Position numbers and translations under genes: made by a program. A model generated the notes under the pieces. That model searched no databases. It was not told the origin of the DNA and saw only the letters and a list, made by a program, of their open reading frames with translations. A stretch of 64,000 bases of DNA, from the NCBI GenBank assembly GCA_947471745.1, contig CANJKZ010001109.1, forward strand, positions 3,658,001-3,722,000. Reading direction: 5' to 3'. How positions within the stretch are numbered: the first letter of the stretch is position 1; each line of letters begins with the position of its first letter. Origin of the DNA: Closterium sp. Naga37s-1. Lineage: Eukaryota > Streptophyta > Zygnematophyceae > Desmidiales > Closteriaceae. Positions 41,201 to 53,216 of the stretch are shown here, one piece after another.

Positions 41201-43420
41201 CGGGGGGGGACCTGGCGCGAGGAAGAGCGGCGGCGGGGGGAGGGAGGCAGTGCGGTAGGGGAAGAGACGGTAGTACGGAACCGACTCGTCAAACGTGACG
41301 TCCTGGGAGGATAGAACACGTCGCGAGGTGGGGTGGTAGAACTGCCAACCTGGCGCGTCAGGGGGGAAGCCAAGGAAGACACAGGGAACAGCACGGGGGG
41401 ACAGCTTGTCCGCAGACAAGTCGCGGACAAACGCCCGAGATCCCCAGACACGGAACGCAGACGCATCGCCAACCTTCCCGGTCCACCGCAAAGCAGGGGA
41501 GGTCTCCGGCATGGAGACCCGGGGCTGAAGGTTGATCTGATGCGCCGCGTACCGAACCGCAAACGGCCACAGAAAATGGGGGGCAGCCGCATGGACCATG
41601 GACGTACGAGCGACGTCCATGACCATGCCAATGCGGCGCTCAGCAATCCCATTTTGCTGTGGAGAGGCCGGAAGCGTGAACGTCTGGCGGATGCCCTGTG
41701 CACGACAGAAGGCTCGCAGAAGGTCAGAGGAAAACTCACCGCCTCTGTCGGAGTGCAGACGCAGAACAGGAAAGTCCGAGCCGAAACTCTCTCTGAGATG
41801 GAGACGAGCAGCGCGGATCCAGCCGATCAACACCTCAGTGACCTCACCCTTGCTGCGCAAGGGGAAGACTGTGGTGTAACGCGAGTAGTCGTCAACCACC
41901 AGCAGGAAGTAACGCTCGTGACCCTGTCCACGGACGAGGGCTGAGCCCCACACGTCCATGTGAAGCGTCTGCAGCGGAGCCTCTGTCGGAGGAAACTCGG
42001 AGGAGTGAGGAGCAGCACGCTGCCTCTCCTCGACGCAGGGAACGCAGGTAGGGGCAGGCCCCGGAGGAAGAGGAGGGAGGGACCGGGGGAGACCAGAGAC
42101 AAGGACACGGGAGGCCATGCCTCGGAGACGAGGCAGCGAGGGGTGACCAAGGCGGTGGTGCCAGAGGAGAGTCTGGTGAGACAGGAGACGACACGAGCAG
42201 GGGGCAGACGCAGGACCAGACCTGGACGCCGTAGCAGACACCTGACCCGACGCAGCTACCTGACCAGACGCAGAGACCGGAGGAGACTCAGTAGTCAGTG
42301 TGTACAGGCTCAACCCAGGTCGACGGGTAAACGTGGCCAAGTGTCGGCCCGTCCGAGCACACGGCAGTGGGTCACTCGCTGACTCGCAGGAGTGAACTGG
42401 TCAACCCCCCCATCCTATAGGTCAGCACCACTCACCAAGTTCGTAGAGACCTGTCAGGGTGCCAGTAGGGGCCGCCGGACACGGTAAGACAGTGGAGAAG
42501 TGGGCAAGGACAGGACCCCCAGAGGGGTCTGCTAGGGAGACCGCAACTGGCCGACTAAGCGGCGTGAGTGTGGTGCGGTCTCGAAAGAAGGAACGGGAAG
42601 CACCCGAGTCAAGGGTGAAGGTGTGGGAGGCCTGAGCCGACGTGGTACCTGAGAGAGCAGACTCACCAGCACCTGGGGCAGCAGACTCACTAGCACCTAG
42701 AGCAGCAGCCTCACCAGCACCTAGAGCAGCAGCCTCACCAGCACCTAGAGCAGCAGTCTCAATGCCCGGGTCAGGCGGAACACACAGGTAACAGTCACCC
42801 TCATCACTAGTAGGCAATGCATACATGGCAGTGAGGATAGCATCATAGTCAAGAGTATAGATATCTACCCTCAGCCTAAGCAGCTCCACCCAGTCGGGGA
42901 GCTCAGCCGCGTCGCCAAACTCCGTACGCCAGGCGTCGCTCAGACGGGCGAAGCAGCGGGACTCTGCGTGACCAAACGTCCCGCAAGGCTGACCAGTCCG
43001 AGCACCAGTGCGAATGACGTATGGACAGCGAGCAGTACCCCGTGACCCGTCACGCTGAGCGTACCACTCACGAAGCTACTGGGGTGAAAGGACCGCGCAC
43101 GGACGACGCTGCAGCTGCACCTGGCCACTACAAGCAGCTGCCGAACTACTCACTCTAGGACGACTCCCACTATGGCCACCCCGACAACCCCAAGTAGCGT
43201 ACCACTCACGAAGCTGCTGGGGCGTGAGGGACTCACGTGGACGTCGCTGGAGCTGCATCTGGCCACCGCCAGAAGCAGCAGGAGCAGTGGTAGCCGCAGT
43301 AGTAGCAGCAGTAGCAATAGCAGTAGTCGCAGCGCGGCCACCCCTACAACCCCAACTAGCGTACCACTCACGAAGCTGTTGGGGGGCGAGGGACTCACGC
43401 GGACGGCGCTGGAGCTGCAT
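38229..43420 (-). pseudogene. copia pol of element E, almost complete but with several lesions
   Basis: From 43420: LREWYASWGCRGG modules, a TAG for CAG at 43078-43076 inside the third module, the cluster CPYVIRTGARTGQPCG then H and C, and protease DSGASRSFF (about 42590). A 17-base deletion near 42440 and a one-base loss near 42365 create a stop between them, after which the frame is open for 1274 codons (42340-38516). Integrase: HMDVWGS, HSDRGGEF, NGIAERRIG. The linker reads in a Leu-rich wrong frame between about 40850 and 40680 and then returns. RT: MDAEMASWKS, DFSTAFLQG, LVYVDDLVFA. RNase H: HADASWADD, SSCEAEIYAG; a one-base loss at about 38561 shifts the frame, and VDNKAM lies in the next frame, ending at 38229. 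Confidence 0.92.
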
Positions 43421-43579
43421 CTGGCCAAGCCAGGAGTAGCAGTAGCAGTAGAAAGAGCAGTAGCAGCAAGACCAGCAGTAACAGCAGTACGGGCAGGGCA
43501 GTGCTCACCAGTGGCGAGAAGGGCAGGCGTACGACGGCGGCAATGGCGAGGCCGCGACCACTGTAGGGCGAGGGCTCCG

Positions 43580-44700
43580 CGGCAGCTGCAGGGGCGGCTG
43601 CTCCAGGGGCGGCTGCTGCAGGGGCGGCTGCTGCAGGGGCTGCTGCTCCAGGGGGGGCTGCTCCAGGGGCGGCTGCTGCAGTGGCGGCTGCTCCAGGGGC
43701 GGCTGCTGCAGGGGCGGCTGCTCCAGGGACGGCTGCTGCAGTGGCGGCTGCTCCAGGGGCGGCTGCTGCAGGGGCGGCTGCTCCAGGGGCGGCTGCTGCA
43801 GGGGTGGCTGCTCCAGGGGCGGCTGCTGCAGTGGCGGCCGCTCTAGGGGCGGCTGCTTCAGGGGCGGCTGCTCCAGGGGCGGCTGCTGCAGGGGCGGCTG
43901 CTCCAGGGGCGGCTGCTGCAGGGGTGGCTGCTGCAGGGGCGGCTACTGCAGGGGTGGCTGCTACAGAGGCGGCTGCTGCAGTGGCGGCTGCTCCAGGGGC
44001 GGCTGCTGCAGGGGCGGCTGCTCCAGGGGCGGCTGCTGCAGTGGCGGGTGCTCCAGGGCGCGGGTTAGGGCAGGGGGCCGCGGCGGGCAGGGGTGACGCC
44101 ACGCGGGTCCCGCAGGGGCGTCGCGACACGCAGGAGCCGCGCCTCGCGGGTCCCGCAGGGGCGTCGCGACGAGGCGGGGGCGACGCGCGGGTCCCGTTGA
44201 GGCGTCGCGACGAGGCAGCGGCAACGGGGCGGGGCCGCGACTGGTGACGGGGCGGGGCCGCGACTGGCGACGGGGCGGGGCCGCGACTGGCGACGGGGCG
44301 GGGCCGCGACTGGCGAAGGGGCGGGGCCGCGACTGGCGACAGGGCGGGGCCGCTACGGGCAGCGGGGCGGGGCCGCGAAGGGGCCGCGAAGGGAGCCGCG
44401 AGGGGGCCGCGAAGGGGCCGTGAAGGGGCCGCGAAGGGGCCGCGAAGGGGCCGCGAAGGGGCCGCTAAGGGGCCGTGAAGGGGCCGTGAAGGGGCCGCGA
44501 AGGTGCCGTTAAGGGGCCGCGAAGGGGCCGCGAGGGTGCCGCGAAGGGGCCGTGAAGGGGCCGCGAAGGGGCCGCGAAGGGGCCGAGACGGGGCTGCGAA
44601 GGGGCTGCGAAGGGAGGCCGCTAAGGGGCCTCGAAGGGGCCGCAAAGGGGGGGGCCGCGACGGGCCTCAGGAGCAGGGCAGGCCACTAAGGGGCCGCGAA
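43580..44700 (-). repeat. leader repeats of element E
   Basis: Three blocks in the same order as the leader of B. About thirty 15-base units (+ strand GGGGCGGCTGCTGCA / GGGGCGGCTGCTCCA) lie at 43580-44060. A GTCGCGACG-rich module (44090-44240) leads to GACGGGGCGGGGCCGC units (44220-44360), and GGGGCCGCGAAGGGGCC units run to 44700. The block stands between primer-binding site and first LREWY module, where C and D have Gag. Confidence 0.9.
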
Positions 44701-44944
44701 AGGGTAGGGCAGGTCAGAGCGCGAGGCGCGCTTCGGGCAGGTTAGGAAAAAAAAATTTAATGGTGGGCCCTTAGTAAGAAACGGTCCCACTAGGGAACCT
44801 GCTCTATACCATGTGAGAATAACGAGGAAGTGGTTGACTAAGGGAAAGGTTGGGTACAAGTACAAACCTAGAAATGTGTTGTACCCCATGTGTGCTACCC
44901 CACTATAGCCTACACAGGCTAAGTCATACAAGTCTGACAGCACC

Positions 44945-46287
44945 TGTTGACGATGCTGACAGTGCAGTTCGCTCGCAGTGGACCACGCGTGATGCTGCTG
45001 CTCGTCTCGCTATTCGTAGTCACCTGCCCTATGCTGAGTGCGCGCACTTTAGCTAGTACAAGACTGCTCAGACTCTGTATGACGCTGTTGTTGCGCGCTA
45101 CTCCTCCCCTGCCTCTACTGCCCTTAGCCGCCTCATGCTGCCGTACCTGTTCCCTGACCTAGCCGCTTTTGCCACAGTCGCGGATCTCATTACCCACCTC
45201 CGCACTAGTGACACCCACTACCGCGCTGCGCTTCCTTCTGAGTTCTGCGCCAAGAACCCCCACCCTATGTACATCACCCTCTTCTATCTCGTCACCCGGC
45301 TCCCTGACTCCCTTCGTTCAGTCAGGGACCACTTCCTCTCCCTTTGCCCCACCACGCTCACCATTGCCCTCCTCGAGGAGCGCCTCCTTGCAGCTGAGAA
45401 GAGTATAGTCGCTGTAGGAGCCTCTCGTGGTGACCCTCGTGCCCCTTTCTTTGAGGGGTGCTCCCCGGTCCCCCTTTTGCCCTCTGTTGCCTCTGCTGCT
45501 GCTGTCGACCTCGTTGGCACCGAGTCGGTCGGGGCTGCGTCTGCTCCTAGTGGGAGGCGCCGCAGCGGCAAGGGCAAGGGGGGAAAGGGGGGATGGCGGG
45601 GTCAGCGGTGGTGGCGGTGGAGGTGGTGGAGGGGGTGGGGGTGGAGGTGGGGGTGGTGGCGGGAGTGGGGGCTTCGGTGGCAGTGGTGGAGGTGGAGGCG
45701 GCGGCGGCAGCGGCAGTGGGGGTGGCTCACCATTGCCTTCCTCGAGGAGCGCCTCCTTGCAGCTGAGAAGAGTATAGTCGCTGTAGGAGCCTCTCGTGGT
45801 GACCCTCGTGCCCCTTTCTTTGAGGGGTGCTCCCCGGTCCCCCTTTTGCCCTCTGTTGCCTCTGCTGCTGCTGTCGACCTCGTTGGCACCGAGTCGGTCG
45901 GGGCTGCGTCTGCTCCTAGTGGGAGGCGCCGCAGCGGCAAGGGCAAGGGGGGAAAGGGGGGATGGCGGGGTCAGCGGTGGTGGCGGTGGAGGTGGTGGAG
46001 GGGGTGGGGGTGGAGGTGGGGGTGGTGGCGGGAGTGGGGGCTTCGGTGGCAGTGGTGGAGGTGGAGGCGGCGGCGGCAGCGGCAGTGGGGGTGGCGGCGG
46101 CGTTGGTGCTGGTCGCGGTGGCGCTGTGCAGCGGGGAGGCTTTGGCGGTAGCCAGCGCCAGCGGCAGCAGCGTTCTTGTGAGGCCCTGTCGCCCCAGCAG
46201 CTTCGTGAATGGTACGCTGGGCGTGGGGGGTCTGGGGGTGCTGGTCCCTGCGCTTACGTTCTCCGCACCGGCGAGGGTAGTGGGGAG
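44945..46287 (+). pseudogene. Gag middle and C-terminal part of element C, with internal duplication and a frameshift
   Basis: Continues the Gag of 37755-37903: SAVRSQWTTRDAAARLAIRS, a TAG at about 45054, then MLPYLFPDLAAFATVADLIT, MYITLFYLVTRLPDSLRSVR, and LLEERLLAAEKSIVAVGASR. It then enters a Gly-rich segment. A 369-bp stretch is duplicated in tandem here. The Gly-rich part is shifted by one base at a G-run, so the frame reads Trp/Arg instead of Gly. At the end QRSCEALSPQQLREWYAGRG is one LREWY module, followed by PCAYVLRTGEGSGE, the first half of a Cys/His cluster that resumes at 54818 as TCGLPHATHRC. Confidence 0.88.
45357..46094 (+). repeat. 369-bp in-frame tandem duplication in the gag of C
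   Basis: 45357-45725 and 45726-46094 are near-identical; I see one C/T difference close to the start (CATTGCCCTCC versus CATTGCCTTCC). The unit is 123 codons and covers the end of the capsid-like part and the Gly-rich segment. D has only one copy at the same place. Confidence 0.95.
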
Positions 46288-46552
46288 TGTGAGAATAAGA
46301 ATAAGGAAAGAATGAACTAGGAAGCAGGTGGGTACAAGTAGGAAAACCTAAAAGTGTTGTACCCCATATTGCATACCCCACTACAGCCTACAATATAGTT
46401 CTGACACACCCCCATAGGCAAAGTGGGGGACAAGCAAGAGAACAAGGCAAGGTCAAGGCCATAAGGCCAGTTCACATGCAGGATTATAAATCAAGGTGAA
46501 CAAGCAAGTGTAAGCATGCAGGTGAAGGTATGTATAGATCACAGTACAAAAG

Positions 46553-49500
46553 TCAAGAAGTAAGCAAGAGAGGCCAGGTAGGCACAAGACCTAACATAGT
46601 GCAAAAACGCTGATGATCACAAGGCTGAAGTGCCTTGGTAAAGATATCAGCAGTGTTGGCCCGAGTGGCCTCGTAAGCAAGACGAAGCTGACCACCCTGC
46701 TGCAACTCTCGAGCAAGGAGGTAGCGCAGGGCAATGTGCTTCGTTTTGTGCTCCAGTCTGTGCTCCTGACACAAGGCAAGCATGGCCTTGTTGTCGACGT
46801 ACACAACTGGAGGAGAACGAGGCGCCTCTCCCAAGTCGGTGAGCAGGTAGGTGAGCCAGCATAACTCCTGTGCAGCCATGGCCCCAGCGTAGATCTCAGC
46901 CTCACAACTGGAGCTGAGAACAGAAGACGAGCGGGTAGACCGCCACGAAACATAGCCGGAACCAAGGCTGAAGGTGAAACCCTGTGACGACCGCTGCGTA
47001 GCCAAGTCGTCAACCCAAGAAGCATCTGCGTGACCAGTGAGGACAACTCGAGCAAGTCCTCCAAGCACGAGCCCCATGCCCGACGTACTACAGAGGTAGC
47101 GCAACACCCTCTTAGCTGCATCCATGTGATCTGGTCGGTGTCTCCCAGGAGCAACATAGCGTGCCAAGATGCTAAGAGGGTATGCCAGGTCAGGTCGAGT
47201 GCAGGTCATCAGGTACATGAGGTAGCCAACAAGCTCTGGGTACAGGCCACTCGGCTCTACGGACTCATCCGAAGGCAGAGCTGAGAGCGAGTGGCGAGTA
47301 GACAGAGGAGTGGCCTGACGCGAGGAGTACGTGAAGTTGAAGCGCTGAAGGACCTGCTGCACCATGTGTGACTGAGTCAAGGTAATGGTGCGCCATGCTC
47401 TGTCCCAGGTGATCTGCAAGCCAAGATAGCTGCGAAGTTCATCCAGGTCTGTGCACATGTGTCTCTTCTGCAGCTCCAACTTCACGTGGGCTAGTCTAGC
47501 AGTGTCACCAGTAGCAAAGACCATGTCGTCGACGTACACGAGGATGTAGAACGGCGGCAGAGTAGTGTGGGTGCAGAGAAACAGCGAAGGGTCAGCAATG
47601 GAAGGAGAAAACCCAAGAGCCGCAAGCGTAGTCCTCAGTGTGTCGTGCCACTCACGGGGCGCCTGGCGGAGACCGTAGACTGGCCGCCGGCGGCGCAGCC
47701 AGATCTCCTCGTGCAGGCTGCCCTGTAGGAAGGCTGTGCTTAAGTCAAGAGAGTGACGCTCGTAGACACGCTGAACAGCGACGTGCAGCAGTACCCGAAG
47801 AGTGGTCATCTTCGGGATGGGAGAGAAGGTCTGAAAGTAGTCAACTCCCTGCCGCTAACTGGAGCCTCGAGCCATGTAACGTGCCTTGAAGACAGGCGGA
47901 GAACCCGGCGGCCGCTTCACCCTGAAAATCCACATATCATCGACAATGTTCGCCCCAGGTGGGGGAACCTCGTCGACGTAGGTGCATGTGGACTTCCAGG
48001 AAGCCATCTCTGCATCCATGGCTGTCTGCCACTAAGAGGAGTAGGGATTCTCTATCGTCTCTGCGTAAGAGCGCGGGGTCGGGATGTCTGGTGCATCCGG
48101 GTCTCCCTCGGGGGCAAGCAGCATGGACACGAGATGAGGTAAAGCAGCAGCAATACACTGGAACTCCTCCTGCCTGTCCTCAAGGACGTCCGTGCTAAGA
48201 GCACACTCACCCCCGATGAACGGAGGACAGACAGACTCAGACTCAGCAACAAGACTAGCGGCGTAGTCTAGACGACAGTGAGCAGCAAAGTCGACAAGCT
48301 CAACAACTAAGGCAGACGCAGCAGTGGACTCAAAGGAAGGGTCAGTGACAACAGTGGCCAGGAGACGCATGACAGTAGGACTAGCAGCACGAAGGGAGTC
48401 AGACTCCGGGTCTGGACCGACAGGAAGGGAGGACGCAGGAAGAGACGGCAGAGGGACACGCTGTGGAGCAGTGGAAGGACGCAGTGCCATCTGGTGTGTG
48501 CCGGGGACAGGAGGAGGACGATGACGCGAACCACGACGACTAGTGCGAGCAGCACAAATAGGCGACGCAGGACGAGACTCAGGCTCACGACGCTCAGCAA
48601 GACCTCCGGTCGGACCAGTGTAAGGAGAAGGAGCAGGCAGTGGGGAGGCGGGCTGTAACTGTGACTGCGACTGGACAGGCGGTGGACACTCTAAGGAAGG
48701 AGCAGGACCAGTAGAAGGCGGGAGACCAAGAACCTGCTGAAGGAGCGGAACGAAGTACGGCCGCGGCCGCGCAGCGCCTCCAGAACCAGCAGGGACAGCA
48801 CCAGCACCCCCAGCGTCAGCTCCAACTCCAGTAGCACCACCAGCTCAAGCAGCACCTCCAGCAGCTCCAGTAGCGCCAACTCCAGCACCCACAGGAGCAC
48901 CGGCTCCAGCAGCACCTCCAGCTCCAGCACCTCCAGCAGCTCCAGCTCCAGCAAGACCACCAGAAGCGCCAGTAGCTCCAGTAGCGCCAGGGCCAGTTCC
49001 TCCAGCAGCACCGCCAGCTCCAGCAACACCTGCTCCAGCAGCAACGCCAGCTTGAGCACCTCCAGCAGCTCCTTCTCCAGCAGCACCACCAGGCCCAGCA
49101 GCTCCAGTACCTCCAGTACGAGCACCTCCGGGACCAGTGGCTCCAGAACCCCCAGTAGCTCCAGCAGCAGCAGGATTTCCAGCGCCCACAGCACCACCAG
49201 CTCCAGCAGCACGGCTCGAGCACCGAGCAAACCACTCAGGCAGCTGCTGTGGAGAGAGTGGCTCCCGACAGGACGAAGCACCCAAAGGACCTCCAGGCTC
49301 AGCACCCCCAGACTCCACACGCGCAGGCTCAGCACCCTCAGGCTCCGCACCCCCAGACTCAGCAACCCCAGGCTCAGCACCCCCAAGCTCAGCACCACGA
49401 CACTCAGCATCCCCAGGCTCCGCACACTGAGGCTCAGCACCCCCAGACCCGGCACCCGCAGGCTCAGCACCCCTAGCAGCACCAGAGTCAACAACTACCT

Positions 49501-51703
49501 CGATAGGCTCGACTTCGTCTACCTGGGACACACCTGACTGGGAAGGACCCTGAGGGGGGAGGGGGTCTACCGAGGGAGGACCTGGCGCGAGGAAGAGCGG
49601 CGGGGGGATGAAGGGGGGCAGTGCGGTAGGGGAAGAGACGGTAGTAAGGAACCGACTCGTCAAACGTGACGTCAGGGTGGGGTGGTAAAACTGCCAACCA
49701 GGCGTCAGGGGGGAAGCCAAGGAAGACGCAGGGAACAGCACGAGAGGACAGCTTGTCCGCAGACAAATCGCGGACGAAAGCTCGAGATCCCCAGACACGG
49801 AACGCAGACGCATCGCCAACCTTCCCCGTCCACCGCAGAGTAGGTGTGGTCTCCGGCATGGAGACCCGGGGCTGGAGGTTGATCAGATGCGCAGCGTACT
49901 GAACCTCGAACGGCCACAGAAAATGGGGAGCAGCCGCATGGATCATGGACGTACGAGCGACGTCCATGACCATGCCAATGCGGCGCTCAGCAATCCCATT
50001 TTGCTGCAGAGAGGCCGGAAGCATGAACGACTCGCGGATGCCCTCCGCACGACAGAAGGCTCGCAGAAGGTCGGAGGAAAACTCTCCACCTCTGTCGGAG
50101 TGCAGACGCAGCACAGGAAGGTCCGAGCCGAAACTCTCGCTGAGCTGACGACGGGCAGCGCGGATCCAGTCGATCAGCACCTCAGTGACCTCACCCTTGC
50201 GGCGCAAGGGGAAGACTGTGGTGTAACGCGAGTAGTCGTCAACGACCAGCAGAAAGTAGCGCTCGTGACCCTGTCCACGGACGCGGGCTGGGCCCCACAC
50301 GTCCATGTGAAGAGTCTGCAGGGGAGTCTCCGTTGGAGCGAACTCGGAGGAGTGAGGAGCGGCGCGCTGCCGCCCCTCGACGCAAGGAACGCAGGTAGGG
50401 GCAGGCCCCCGGGGGGAGGGGAGGGAGAGACCGGGGAAGACCAGTGACAACGACACGGAAGGCCATGCCTCGGAGACGAGGCAGGGAGGGGTGACCAAGG
50501 CGGTGGTGCCAGAGGAGAGTCTGGTGAGACAGGAGGCGACACGAACAGGGGGCAGACTCAGGACCAGACCGGGACGCTGCAGCAAACACCTGACCCGACG
50601 CTGCTACCTGACCCGACTCAGCAACCGGAGGAGACACGGTAGTCAGGGTGTACAGGCTCGACCCAGGCTGACGGGTGAACGTGGCCAGGTGCCGGCCCGT
50701 CCGAGTACACGAACAGTGGGTGACCCGCTGACCTCCAGGAGTGAACTGGTCAACCCACGCGTCCTGAAGGTCAGCTCCACTCACCAAGTTCGTGGAGAAC
50801 GAGGGGAGGTGGAGGCCAGACAGAGAGCCAGACGGGACCGCCGGACACGGCAGAACCGTGGAAGAGTATGCAAGGACCGGACCCCCAGAGGGGTCAGCCA
50901 GAGAGACTGCCACTGGCCGACTAAGCGGCGAGAGTGTGGTGCTGTCGCGAAAGAAAGAGCGGGAAGCACCCGAGTCAAGGGTGAAAGTGTGCAAGACCTG
51001 AGCTGACGCGGTACCTGAGAGAGAAGACTCACTAGCACCTGGAGCAGCAGACTCACTAGCACCTAGAGCAGCAGCCTCAATGCCCGGGTCGGGCGGAACA
51101 CACAGGTAACAGTCACCCTCAGCACTAATAGTCACAGCATACATAGCAGCAAGGATAGCATCATAATCAAGATCAAAGATAGCAACCCCCGACTAAAGCA
51201 AATCACCCCAGCGAGGGAGCTCAATGGCGCCAGGAAATTGTGCACGCCAGGCGTCAGTCAGGCGGCCGAAACAGCGGTGCGTGGCGTGCGGCCCTCCGCA
51301 CGGCTCCCCACTACGCTCGCCGGTGCGGAGAACGTAAGCGCAGGGACCAGCACCCCCAGACCTCCCACGCCCAGCGTACCACTGACGAAGCTGCTGGGGC
51401 GACAGGGTCTCACGAGAACGTTGCTGCTGCTGGCGCTGGCCACCACCAAAGCCTCCCCGCTGCACAACGCCACCTCGACCCGCACCACCGCCGCCGCCAC
51501 CCCCACTGCCGCTGCCGCCGCCGCCTCCACCTCCACCACCGCCACAGAAGTCCCCACTCCCGCCATCACCCCCACCTCCACCCCCACCCCCTCCGCCGCC
51601 TTCACCGCCACCACCGCCGCCCCCGCCGTCCCCTCCAGTACCCTTGCCCCCCTTGCTCCTTCCGCTGCGGCGCCTCCCACTAGGAGCAGACGCAGCGCCG
51701 ACC
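46553..51703 (-). pseudogene. Gag C-terminus and pol of element D, frame-broken
   Basis: 51703-51258 is the Gly-rich Gag tail, with QRSRETLSPQQLRQWYAGRG and PCAYVLRTGERSGEPCGGPH. A stop (TAG) follows at about 51193. Protease DSGASRSFFRDSTT is at about 50960. Integrase (50330-49488): HMDVWGPARV, HSDRGGEF, NGIAERRIG, with a frame change before it in a G/C-run near 50410. PDAWLAVLPPHPDVTF is shared with C. The linker is 49490-48790. RT is entered near 48018; TAG at about 47858-47856 replaces CAG in the segment ARGS(F)SQRQG. From 47809 to 46553 RT and RNase H are open again, but one stretch (PPGFTGSFPPGTQ in the others) is deleted at about 47685. Confidence 0.88.
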
Positions 51704-53216
51704 TGTCAGAATGTTGTATTTGTCTAGCCTGCAGTGGGGTGCTCTATAGCGAGTACAGCCCAATCTAGGGTTTCCTATATGTACTCAACTGCTTGCTAGT
51801 GAAACCCCTCCTTTCTTCATTCTTTCTTTCTACTTCTAATTCTAACATGCTATCAGAGCAGGTCGATCCCCTTGGGTCGATCCTCTGGGTGGGCCCACCA
51901 CCTCACTGCTTCCGCTGCTACTGCTACTCTGTGTGTTGCACGCCCCGTGGCGTGCGACGGATTTTTCATCCCGCCGCGCGCTCGGAGCGTGCGGCGGTTT
52001 TCTGCCCGCCGTGCGCCCCGAGGCGCGCGGCGGTTTTCTGCCCGCCGTGCGCCCCGAGGCGCGCGGCGGTTTTCTGCCCGCCGTGCGCCCCGAGGCGCGC
52101 GGCGGCTTTCTGCCCCGTCACTCCGCGCCTCGCTCCCGGGAGGCGCTGCGACGGGCGACGGGGACCCGCGCGTCGCCCCCCGTCGCCCGTCGCGGCCTGC
52201 GCGACCTGCGTAGGGCCCGCGCGCGGCCCGTACAGCCTGCGCGCGGCCCGTACGGGCTGCGCCAGGCCCGCGCGCGGCCCGTACGGGCTGCGCCAGGCCC
52301 GCGCGCGGCCCGTACGGGCAGCGCCAGGCCCGCGCGCGGCCCGTACGGACTGCGCCAGGCCAGGGCGCGCCTCGGGCCGCCCGCACGCGGTTCGTACGGG
52401 CTGCGCCAGGCCCGTGGGCGCCCTATTTTCTCTGCCCCTGCGCTGCCCGCCGTCCCCCGTGCTTCTGACGGCGCCCCACCCCTGCTGCTGCCCGTTCTCC
52501 TGAATTAGGGTTTGGGGGTGGGGGGTATGGGGGTGCAGTTTCTGTGCGTCGTCCCCTGCTCCTCCTCCTCCTCCGTCTCCCAGTGCTGCAGCTGCCGCTG
52601 AGGGGGGTGGGTGTATGGGAGCCGAAGGAGTGGTACTAGGGGGGTGACGTGCAAGTGGAGTTAGGAGTGAAGCAGTGGGTGTGTGGGGGGTGTGTGGGAC
52701 AGTTGGAGGAGGTTGAGCGGAGGCTGCTGTCTTGTCGTCCGCAGCACCTGTAGTCCGGGGCGCACTGTCCTGGTAGCCCAGAGAGTCTGCTGCGCCTGTC
52801 GCCCGAGGGTCCGTTGCTCCTGTAGCTCGTCGTAGCCCGTGAGCCAGTTACTCCAGTAGTCCGGGGCGCACTGTCCCGGTAGCCACTGTGCCAGCAGCTC
52901 CTGTTGCCCGTGTGTCTGCAGCTTCAGCCGCCGTCTCTCATCTTCTCTCCTCTCACAGTCCCTCCTCCTCCTCACTTGCCCGCTGTGATTACCTCTAGCT
53001 TTGCTTCTTATTGTGAACTCCTGCTATACCTGCTCATTGTGCTGATTACACCCCACTTTGACTATGGGGGTGTGTCAGAATGTTGTATTTGTCTAGCCTG
53101 CAGTGGGGTGCTCTATAGCGAGTACAGCCCAATCTAGGGTTTCCTATATGTACTCAACTGCTTGCTAGTGAAACCCCTCCTTTCTTCATTCTTTCTTTCT
53201 ACTACTAGTTCTGACA
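51704..53216 (+). mobile_element. element A': 1.51-kb coding-less copia-type element inside the gag of D
   Basis: LTRs 51704-51847 and 53073-53216 are 144 bp and differ at three positions, all in the last 20 bases. The duplication CGACC is at 51699-51703 and 53217-53221. The primer-binding site TGCTATCAGAGCAGG is identical to that of A, and so is CTATGGGGGTG before the 3' LTR. The interior has 36-base units (about 51975-52115, core GCCCGCCGTGCGCCCCGAGG) and 30-base units (about 52215-52420, core GCGCGGCCCGTACGGGCTGC). A spacer similar to A follows, ending in GATTACACCCCACTTTG. No retroelement protein pattern. It is in the opposite orientation to its host D. Confidence 0.94.

Larger units (their letters stand above)
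37904..44939 (-). mobile_element. element E: 7.04-kb gag-less copia, apparently identical LTRs, inserted in the gag of C
   Basis: The LTRs 44939-44812 (5') and 38031-37904 (3') are 128 bp and show no difference. The duplication GCACC is at 37899-37903 and 44940-44944. The primer-binding site TGGTATAGAGCAGG touches the 5' LTR (44811-44798). The polypurine tract CTATGGGGGTG is next to the 3' LTR. Leader blocks equal those of B: GCGGCCCCTTCGCGG repeats (44380-44700), a GTCGCGACGCC block (44090-44240) and 15-base GGGGCGGCTGCTCCA units (43580-44060). There is no capsid domain. It is the most recent insertion of a pol-bearing element in the window. Confidence 0.96.

Noticed and set aside
43395..44645. 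416-codon Ala/Pro-rich frame on the minus strand, and similar long frames in the leaders of B and F
   Set aside because: The frame is open because of GC-rich repeats with units divisible by three. Its sequence is pure low complexity and several frames on both strands are open at once. Reported as leader repeat, not as a gene.
51975..52420. CRISPR-like look of evenly spaced GC-rich repeats in A'
   Set aside because: The repeats are head to tail without unique spacers, lie inside an LTR element, and the genome is eukaryotic.
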